Of a stretch of DNA of 6,287 nt, positions 1-4,593 are shown in pieces. The stretch is from DASTQL01 sp035462845 (GTDB taxonomy: Bacteria; Actinomycetota; Actinomycetes; Jiangellales; Jiangellaceae), in the NCBI GenBank assembly GCA_035462845.1, contig DATHTV010000058.1:1-6287 (forward strand). The letters are read 5' to 3'. Under the pieces are notes generated by a model, which was given only the letters and a program-made list of their open reading frames with translations, ran no database searches and was not told where the DNA came from. The position numbers and the translations under genes are program-made. Numbering within the stretch: the first letter of the stretch is position 1; each line of letters opens with the position of its first letter.

Positions 1-1
1 C

Positions 2-691
2 CGGGGGCTGAAGGCGACAAAGGAGATGGTAGCGCTCCTCGAACCCCTCTCCGGCGAGCGCATCCTCGACATCGGCGGCGGGATCGGCGGACCGGCGCGG
101 TGGACCGCGACGCACTTCGGTTGCCACGTGACCTCGCTCGACCTGACGCCGGAGTTCTGCCGCGCGGCGGAGGAGCTGAATGCCGCGACCGGCCTCTCGG
201 ATCGCGTGCGCGTGGTGGAGGGCAGCGCGACCGATCTGCCCTTCGAGGACGATGGGTTCGACCGAGCCTATTCCGAGAACGTGGCGATGAACATCGACGA
301 CAAGCGGCGCTTCTATGCCGAGGCGCTTCGTGTGCTTCGCCCCGGCGCGGTGTTCGCATTCTCCCACTACGGAGCCGGGCCGAAAGGCGAGCCCGACTAC
401 CCGCTGCCCTGGGCGGCAGGGCCGGGCACGAGCTTTTTGTGTTCGCCCGAGGAGACACGGGAGCAAGTTCTCACCGCGGGGTTCGAGATCGTGATCTTCC
501 GGGACAAGACGGAGGAGGTCCTGCCGGACTTGCGGGAGAACCGCCGGCGGTTGGAGGAACACGGGCTGCCGCCGCTGGGGCTGCAGACGCTCATGGGCGA
601 GCGGATTGGGGAATTTCAGATCAACGCGGCCCGGAGTGCGGACGAGGGCCGTTTGAGCGTACTTGAGGCCCTAGTCCGCAAGCCGGCCTAG
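2..691 (+). CDS. SAM-dependent methyltransferase, class I (5' end cut by window edge)
   Basis: Transfers a methyl group from S-adenosylmethionine to an unidentified small molecule, probably in the cytosol. Motif I is visible as ILDIGGGIGGPAR, followed by an acidic post-I residue (VTSLDLT), a motif II region (GFDRAYSENVAMNI, then DDK) and the LRVLRPGAVFAFS strand after it. This order matches UbiE/sarcosine-dimethylglycine methyltransferase-like proteins. The first in-frame ATG (26-28) is probably not the start: AGGAG directly abuts it with no spacer, and the open frame runs back to base 2 reading RGLKATKE, which resembles the 'RGLEATRELA' lead-in of longer homologues. About 50 N-terminal residues are therefore likely off the window; 229 residues are visible. 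GC is lower than in the right-hand genes, which may indicate transfer. The substrate cannot be told. Family call is firm; the partial status is an inference from family layout. Confidence 0.87.
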   Translation, partial: RGLKATKEMVALLEPLSGERILDIGGGIGGPARWTATHFGCHVTSLDLTPEFCRAAEELNAATGLSDRVRVVEGSATDLPFEDDGFDRAYSENVAMNIDDKRRFYAEALRVLRPGAVFAFSHYGAGPKGEPDYPLPWAAGPGTSFLCSPEETREQVLTAGFEIVIFRDKTEEVLPDLRENRRRLEEHGLPPLGLQTLMGERIGEFQINAARSADEGRLSVLEALVRKPA

Positions 692-823
692 CAAGGTGGG
701 CAGTGTCGGAACTCCCATCCTCGGAGGACCTCGACCCCTCCACAGGCACCGACGCGCCGACCCCCTCCAACCACGACCGGACCCTCGAGCTACACCCTCA
801 ACTGGGAAGAGCCCGTTTGGATC

Positions 824-904
824 ATGGTCCGCATCGGAGCGATCGTCTTCCCGGACGAGCCCGGCACTGCCAGCCTTGAGAGCTCCGGTAGGAAGGATCC
901 TGAC
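824..904 (+). other. In-frame extension upstream of the membrane protein, possible LLM-oxidoreductase 5' relic
   Basis: From an ATG at 824 the frame of the next gene is open and begins MVRIGAIVFPDEP, which resembles the first beta strand of LLM-class oxidoreductases. After that the similarity stops (GTASLESSG) and the frame runs into the DUF6653-like gene. A purine stretch (GGGAAGAG, 804-811) lies 12 nt before this ATG, too far to be a convincing ribosome binding site. It is either untranslated leader or the leftover 5' end of a lost gene. The resemblance covers only about 13 residues and is weak. Confidence 0.2.
891..897 (+). promoter_or_regulatory. Ribosome binding site that sets the DUF6653-like start
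   Basis: GGAAGGA lies 7 nt before the ATG at 905. This spacing is ideal, and it favours that start over the in-frame ATG at 824, whose nearest purine run sits 12 nt away. Confidence 0.6.
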
Positions 905-1357
905 ATGCGCCGCCATTTCGCCGACCTCAAACACAGGGTCTTCGCACGCCACTCCAACCCGTGGAGTGCCTGGACCCGCTGGCTGAGCACCCCGCTTGTG
1001 CTGGTTCCTGCGTGGACACGGCGGCGGAGCCACGCCGCGATCATCGGTGCCTGGATGGCCGCCAACCCCGTGATCTTCCCGAGACCGGCGGACGAGCACG
1101 CCTGGTCCACCCGGGCGGTGCTCGGCGAAGAACTCTGGATCACCGAGCGGCCCCGCGACACCGCGATGGCGGTCAACGCGGCGGCCACGCTGGCCGGCAT
1201 CACCGCACTGGTCGCCGCCCGGCGACACCGCGCCGCGCCGGCGGCCGGTGCCACCGCGGTCCTGATGGCACTGGTGCTGGTCTACTGGCGGCTCATGGCC
1301 CGCTACTACGACCAGCAACTGCGCGCCAACACCGGCCGAACGCCGAATACGAGTTGA
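905..1357 (+). CDS. DUF6653-like small integral membrane protein
   Basis: A 150-residue protein of unknown function, most likely in the cytoplasmic membrane. Hydrophobic stretches lie at about residues 26-37, 43-58, 86-105 and 113-132, so two to four membrane passes are possible. Family-like motifs are HSNPWSAWTR (16-25), AANPVIFP (52-59) and WSTRAVLGEELW (67-78), which I recall as typical of DUF6653 proteins from actinobacteria and haloarchaea. The C-terminal tail is short and polar. I chose the ATG at 905 because GGAAGGA precedes it by 7 nt and because family motifs begin soon after; a start at 824 would add 27 residues unlike the rest. It stands alone: 213 nt after the methyltransferase and 165 nt before the hydrolase. 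Family assignment is from memory of motifs, and no biochemical role is known to me. Confidence 0.75.
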   Translation: MRRHFADLKHRVFARHSNPWSAWTRWLSTPLVLVPAWTRRRSHAAIIGAWMAANPVIFPRPADEHAWSTRAVLGEELWITERPRDTAMAVNAAATLAGITALVAARRHRAAPAAGATAVLMALVLVYWRLMARYYDQQLRANTGRTPNTS

Positions 1358-1412
1358 CCCGCACCCCGACATCCGCCGGAGCCAGTCAACCGAGCCTCCA
1401 CCAGACCGGGCC

Positions 1413-1418
1413 TTGACA
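1413..1418 (+). promoter_or_regulatory. Possible -35 box ahead of the hydrolase operon
   Basis: A perfect TTGACA stands 104 nt before the hydrolase ATG, in the 165-nt gap where a promoter is expected. No acceptable -10 hexamer is seen 16-19 nt downstream (the bases there are near TCTCGG), so this may be coincidence. Confidence 0.2.
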
Positions 1419-1507
1419 GCAGCGCCAGGTTGGCCTCTCGGGCTGCACATGATCGATGATCCGGGTCCCCGGTGGCGCCACGCGCGGCCGCGGGTAGCCG
1501 GCACACC

Positions 1508-1516
1508 GGAGGGAGG
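1508..1516 (+). promoter_or_regulatory. Ribosome binding site of the dienelactone hydrolase gene
   Basis: GGAGGGAGG lies 6 nt before the ATG at 1523. It decides the start: the longer frame beginning at 1472 would place this strong Shine-Dalgarno inside coding sequence and add 17 low-complexity residues. Confidence 0.7.
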
Positions 1517-1522
1517 GGCTCG

Positions 1523-2281
1523 ATGCGTTCCACCGACGAGTACGAGGGCATGATCGCCGAGACCGTCGCGGTCGTCGGGCACCGGGGCGACTACATCACC
1601 GCGTATCTCGCCCGGCCGGCGGGTCGCGGTCCGTTCCCCGCGGTCGTGCTGTTCCATCACCGCCCCGGCTGGGACGAGTGGTACAAGGAGGCGACACGGC
1701 GGTTCGCCCACCACGACTACGTCGCCATCTGCCCGGACCTCTACTCCCGCTCCGGTCCGGGAACGCCGGACGACGTCGCGGCCCGCGTGCGGGCCGAAGG
1801 CGACGTGTCCGACGACCAGGTGGTCGGGGACGGCCTGGCCTGCGTGCGTTACCTGCGCGCGCTGCCGATCACGACCGGGAAGGTGGGGGTCATGGGCACC
1901 TGCTCGGGCGGCCGCCACGCGTACCTGGCGGCGTGCCGCGGCGGCAACGTCGACGCCGTCGTCGACTGCTGGGGCGGCCGGGTCGTCATGCGGCCGGACG
2001 AGCTGAGCGACAAGTACCCCGTGGCGCCGGTCGACCTGACGAGGGACCTTCCGTGTCCGGTGCTGGGCATCTTCGGCAAGGACGACAGGTCACCCGGCCC
2101 GGAGATGGTCGCCCAGCACGAGGCGGAGCTGCGCAAGCACGGCAAGGTCTTCGAGTTCCACAGCTACGACGGCGCGGGGCACGGCTTCTTCTACTACGAC
2201 CGCCCCGCGGCCTACCGTGCCGAGCAGGCGGTCGACGGGTGGGCGAAGGTCTGGGACTTCCTCGGACGGCACCTTTCCTGA
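1523..2281 (+). CDS. Dienelactone hydrolase family protein (alpha/beta hydrolase)
   Basis: A 252-residue cytosolic alpha/beta hydrolase of the dienelactone hydrolase family, whose type members open the lactone ring of dienelactones in chloroaromatic breakdown; many members act on other esters or lactones. The catalytic triad can be read directly: nucleophile Cys127 in GTCSGG (126-130 region), acid Asp188 in FGKDDRSPGP (Asp187 is the alternative), and His220 in DGAGHGFF. Other family marks are FHHRPGWDE (44-52), PDLYSR (71-76) and the CWGG segment (149-152). Length fits the family's usual 230-255 residues, so it is complete. The start at 1523 is set by GGAGGGAGG. The DUF6295-like gene follows after 26 nt, so they are very likely co-transcribed. 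True substrate unknown; no aromatic catabolism genes are seen nearby, so a role in chlorocatechol degradation should not be assumed. Confidence 0.92.
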   Translation: MRSTDEYEGMIAETVAVVGHRGDYITAYLARPAGRGPFPAVVLFHHRPGWDEWYKEATRRFAHHDYVAICPDLYSRSGPGTPDDVAARVRAEGDVSDDQVVGDGLACVRYLRALPITTGKVGVMGTCSGGRHAYLAACRGGNVDAVVDCWGGRVVMRPDELSDKYPVAPVDLTRDLPCPVLGIFGKDDRSPGPEMVAQHEAELRKHGKVFEFHSYDGAGHGFFYYDRPAAYRAEQAVDGWAKVWDFLGRHLS

Positions 2282-2307
2282 CGGGAAAAGCGGCGGACGG
2301 AGATCGC

Positions 2308-2568
2308 ATGTGTACGACCATCGGCAGCAGCACGCCGGTCCACGGCAGCGGCAAGGGCGCGCAGGGCTGGTTTTCCCTCGACCGCGTGTGGCTGTCGTAC
2401 GACCACCCGTTCCACGCGCCGGTGGAGCACGCGGTGAGCATCGACTTCGTCAACGAGGCGAACGCCGCCAGGCCCCGGGTCGCCGTGGAGCTGAGCCGGG
2501 AGTCCGCCCGGGAGCTGGCCACCCAGCTGCTCGCGATCGTCGAGCAGGCCGACGCGTACGAGACCTGA
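2308..2568 (+). CDS. DUF6295-like small protein
   Basis: An 86-residue soluble protein of unknown function. It starts MCTTIGSST and carries GSGKGAQGWF (13-22) and YDHPFHAPVEHAVSIDF (31-47), a pattern I recall from the DUF6295 family. The phrase GSGKGAQG resembles a P-loop but lacks a Walker A spacing ending in GKS/T, so nucleotide binding is not implied. The His-rich stretch (His33, His36, His41) with Cys2 could bind metal, but that is speculation. GGAG at 2299-2302 lies 5 nt before the ATG. It sits 26 nt after the hydrolase stop, so the two probably share a transcript and perhaps a pathway. A 296-codon open frame runs through the hydrolase in this register, but only its last 86 codons look like real protein. 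Confidence 0.82.
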   Translation: MCTTIGSSTPVHGSGKGAQGWFSLDRVWLSYDHPFHAPVEHAVSIDFVNEANAARPRVAVELSRESARELATQLLAIVEQADAYET

Positions 2569-2648
2569 GTCGGCTGCGCGAGCACGAGGACGCCATCCTC
2601 GCCGGCGACCGCGCGCGGGCCGCGGAGTCCAGGCGGCAGCGGTCGTCG
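2562..2648 (+). other. Coding-like stretch after the DUF6295-like gene, possible relic
   Basis: In the register one base off the DUF6295-like gene, overlapping its stop codon, the sequence reads as a charged helix-like peptide (LREHEDAILAGDRARAAES) and then dissolves into Arg/Ser-rich noise. It has no start codon or ribosome binding site of its own. It may be the lost C-terminal end of another gene, a frameshifted tail, or chance at high GC. A 6-bp hairpin (CGAGGA 2585-2590, TCCTCG 2596-2601, 5-nt loop) lies inside it and could slow transcription. Nothing else is seen up to the promoter at 2681. Confidence 0.2.
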
Positions 2649-2680
2649 ACCCGCGGCGGCTCCACCGACGGACGAGTCCC

Positions 2681-2686
2681 TAGGCT
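2681..2686 (+). promoter_or_regulatory. Putative -10 box of the ABM relic
   Basis: TAGGCT matches the actinobacterial TANNNT pattern, and transcription would begin near 2693, giving a leader of about 27 nt to the ATG at 2720. No good -35 box is seen, which is common in actinomycete promoters. The next bases form an inverted repeat, so promoter and operator would overlap. Confidence 0.4.
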
Positions 2687-2705
2687 CGTGACCGCTCGGT
2701 CACGA
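2686..2705 (+). promoter_or_regulatory. Inverted repeat, candidate repressor operator
   Basis: Two perfect 9-bp arms, TCGTGACCG and CGGTCACGA, are separated by CT. The repeat overlaps the last base of the -10 box and the expected transcription start, and ends 3 nt before the ribosome binding site of the ABM relic. Size and position suit a dimeric TetR- or MarR-type repressor. It could also fold as an RNA hairpin in the leader. No regulator gene and no second copy were seen in the window. Confidence 0.5.
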
Positions 2706-2719
2706 CGAAGGGAGCCGCG

Positions 2720-2913
2720 ATGATCGCCCGCGTCTGGCCGGGCTGGGCGCCGGCCGAGACCGCCGACGACTCTTCTCCGACCTGGACGCCGTCCGGTCGT
2801 TCGCCGGGGCGGACTGTGAGCAGGCTGTGCTCGAGGAGCCGGCACGCCGGGCGCTGTCGAGATGGGACGAGCGGGTCTCCCACCACGAGGTGACCGTCGA
2901 CCTGCATCCGTGA
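2720..2913 (+). pseudogene. ABM-domain (antibiotic biosynthesis monooxygenase-like) protein, internally deleted and frameshifted
   Basis: Relic of a roughly 95-105-residue ABM-fold protein; intact members are small dimeric ferredoxin-like proteins, some of them cofactor-free oxygenases. The 5' part begins with AGGGAG (2709-2714), a 5-nt spacer and an ATG, and reads MIARVWPGWAPAETAD, the usual family opening. From about 2773 the family's C-terminal half continues in a different register: DLDAVRSFAG, then RRALSRWDERVSHHEV, ending at TGA 2911-2913. The middle, about 35-40 codons including beta strands of the barrel, is missing, and the join is near 2767-2775. Translation from the ATG gives only 57 residues, ending at TGA 2891-2893 with an unrelated tail. 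It cannot fold as an ABM domain. The two halves are seen directly; family and missing length are from memory of relatives. It lies 151 nt after the DUF6295-like gene, on the same strand. Confidence 0.72.
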
Positions 2914-3024
2914 CCGACCCGCACGGCTGATCCAGGGCCTTCACCTCGCTGGCGGGATCTCCGGGTCGCCGGCGGCGGGCCGCGCGGCCGAAGACCTGCC
3001 GGTCCCGGTCTCGACCGGTCGGTC
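2914..3024. other. Convergent intergenic region with GC-rich palindrome
   Basis: This 111-nt gap separates plus-strand genes ending on the left from the minus-strand fusion gene ending on the right, so termination from both sides is expected here. A perfect 12-nt palindrome (GGCCGCGCGGCC, 2978-2989) and further GGTC/GACC repeats (3001-3024) could form hairpins. No T-run follows on either strand, so a classic intrinsic terminator cannot be claimed. Confidence 0.3.
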
Positions 3025-4509
3025 TCAACGGAAGGCGGAGATGATCCTGGCGGTCCGTTCGAGCGGCGTCGCGTCGGTCAGGTCCGGCAACCGGACCATG
3101 ACTTCCTGGACGCCGGCTTCGGCGAGCTGGCGGAATCGGCCGACGTGGTCGTCGACGGTGCCGGCGTTGACCGCGGCGGCGTACTGCCCCGGATCCTGCC
3201 GGCGCGGCCGCAGCCGCTCGACCAGGCCGGTCAGCTCCCGGTCGTCGGTGCCGACCAGCGCCGTCGACAGGTGTGTCAGCTCGACCTGCGCCGGATCTCG
3301 GCCGACCTCCGCGCAGTGCGCCTGCAGCACCTCGCGCTTCCGGCGGACGGTGGGCGCGTCGCCCAGTACGTTGGCGGCGTCGGCGTAGCGGGCCGCCAGC
3401 CGCAGTGTCCGCCGCTCGCCGCCGCCGCCGAGCACGACCGGCACCTGCTGGAGCGGCCGCGGGTAGCAGGTCGTGTCGGGAAGGGACAGCACCCGCCCCG
3501 CGAAGGCGGGGTTTCCCGGCCCCCACAGCAGCGGCAGGACCTGCAGGGCGTCCTCGAGCAGGGCGTACCGATCAGCCGTGGACGGGAACGGCCACCCGTA
3601 CGCCAGGTGCTCCTGCTTGAACCAGGCCAGCCCGAGGCCGCACACCGCGCGGCCTCCGCTCACCACGTCGAGGGTGGCGATGATCTTGCCCAGATGACCG
3701 ATGTTCCGGTACGTGACGCCCGTGACCAGCGCACCGATGCGTACTCGCTGCGTGCATGCGGCCAGGTAGCCGAGGGTCGTGTAGCTCTCCAGGAAGTCGT
3801 CCCAGGCCCGTCCGACCTGCGGGATCTGCCGGAAGTGGTCCATGACGTAGTTCGCGTCGAAGCCGGCCGACTCCGCCGCCGCGGCGATCTCCCTGAGCCG
3901 GTCCCGGGTCGCCGCCGTGCCGCCGTCGAAGCCGAAGGCGCCGAGGTGCAAGCCGAACCTCAGCCCGGTCGGGCGGTCCTCCTGGCGGCGGGCCGCGGCG
4001 GCGGCGTCCACGAAGGCCGACGGCACGACCCGGACCGGCTGCGGCGAGAGCACCGCGTCGTATCCCTCGGCGGGCAGCAGGTCACGCGTCGCCTTCCAGA
4101 CCCGCAGCTGACCGGTGAGCACGTCGGTCGGGATCCGCTTGGACCGGCTCCGGTTGCGCTCCCGGCACTCCGCGGCCGGCGTGTCGAAGGCCACGGCGAC
4201 GCACGGCAGGTCGTTCTGCCGCGCCAGCGCGAGCCAGGCCAGCCGGCGCCGCGGATCGAGCCCCAACGTGTCGATCACCGTCGTGAGGCGCCGGGCCTGC
4301 CGCCGCCGGACGATCTCCTCCAGCAGGGCGAACGCGTCGGAGCTGGCCGCGACGTCGTCCTCCCCGGTGCCGACGAGGGCACGCAGCCGGTCGCTGGACA
4401 CGATGGCGTCCGGCGCGAAGTGGGCTGCCGCCCAGGTGGACTTCCCGGACGCCCCGGGGCCGACCAGCACCACGACGCACGGGGACGGCAGGTTCAGCGC
4501 CTCGGCCAC
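3025..4509 (-). CDS. P-loop kinase (Pnkp-like) fused to LLM-class F420/flavin-dependent oxidoreductase
   Basis: A 494-residue two-domain cytosolic protein. Residues about 10-165 are a P-loop phosphotransferase: Walker A GPGASGKST (17-25), SSDRLR (38-43; Asp40 and Arg43 in the D-x-x-R spacing of polynucleotide 5'-kinases), TTVIDTLGLD (76-85, Walker B-like) and an Arg-rich lid (ECRERNRSR, 114-122). A short Ala/Arg-rich linker (167-182) leads to an LLM-class TIM barrel from LRFGLHLGAFGF (183-194) to the C-terminus, with an Asp-His pair (224-225), VRIGALVTGVTYRN (256-269) and GLGLAW (291-296). It most resembles the Rv1855c/TIGR03560 type, which points to coenzyme F420, but FMN cannot be excluded. 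Both domains keep their key motifs. The start is a GTG with no good ribosome binding site. The sugar transferase lies 84 nt upstream on the same strand. Substrates of both domains are unknown. Confidence 0.9.
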   Translation of the reverse strand: MAEALNLPSPCVVVLVGPGASGKSTWAAAHFAPDAIVSSDRLRALVGTGEDDVAASSDAFALLEEIVRRRQARRLTTVIDTLGLDPRRRLAWLALARQNDLPCVAVAFDTPAAECRERNRSRSKRIPTDVLTGQLRVWKATRDLLPAEGYDAVLSPQPVRVVPSAFVDAAAAARRQEDRPTGLRFGLHLGAFGFDGGTAATRDRLREIAAAAESAGFDANYVMDHFRQIPQVGRAWDDFLESYTTLGYLAACTQRVRIGALVTGVTYRNIGHLGKIIATLDVVSGGRAVCGLGLAWFKQEHLAYGWPFPSTADRYALLEDALQVLPLLWGPGNPAFAGRVLSLPDTTCYPRPLQQVPVVLGGGGERRTLRLAARYADAANVLGDAPTVRRKREVLQAHCAEVGRDPAQVELTHLSTALVGTDDRELTGLVERLRPRRQDPGQYAAAVNAGTVDDHVGRFRQLAEAGVQEVMVRLPDLTDATPLERTARIISAFR

Positions 4510-4593
4510 CCGGTCAGTGTGCAGGGGCGGTCTCAGGTCCGTGGCCCGGCTCGCACCGGGAGGACCGGTCGGTCGAGCGGGCCCGGCGGCGGG
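4510..4593 (-). other. Spacer between sugar transferase and kinase-oxidoreductase genes
   Basis: This 84-nt gap is short enough for co-transcription. It holds a 5-bp hairpin with 6-nt loop (CCCGG 4545-4549, CCGGG 4556-4560) and an 8-nt palindrome (GACCGGTC, 4563-4570) but no clear promoter, T-run or Shine-Dalgarno for the downstream GTG. A 12-nt stretch (GACCGGTCGGTC, 4563-4574) recurs at 3013-3024, just beyond the stop codon of the fusion gene. Confidence 0.4.

Noticed and set aside
26..28. ATG as the true start of the methyltransferase
   Set aside because: The Shine-Dalgarno-like AGGAG directly abuts it, and the family-like lead-in RGLKATKE continues upstream to the window edge.
671..1918. 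Long minus-strand open frame of 415 codons
   Set aside because: It runs antisense to the DUF6653-like and hydrolase genes, is Arg/Gly/Pro-rich with no recognisable domain, and is a by-product of few stop codons at high GC.
2318..2375. GSGKGAQG in the DUF6295-like protein as a Walker A motif
   Set aside because: It lacks the GxxxxGK[ST] arrangement and the 86-residue protein is too small for a P-loop NTPase.
2978..2989. Perfect 12-nt palindrome as an intrinsic terminator
   Set aside because: The stem is only 4 bp if a loop is allowed and no T-run follows on either strand, so it is kept only as a note in the intergenic region.
2450..3526. Minus-strand open frame of 358 codons
   Set aside because: Low-complexity Arg/Ala/Pro translation overlapping the DUF6295-like gene, the ABM relic and the end of the kinase-oxidoreductase gene; no motifs.
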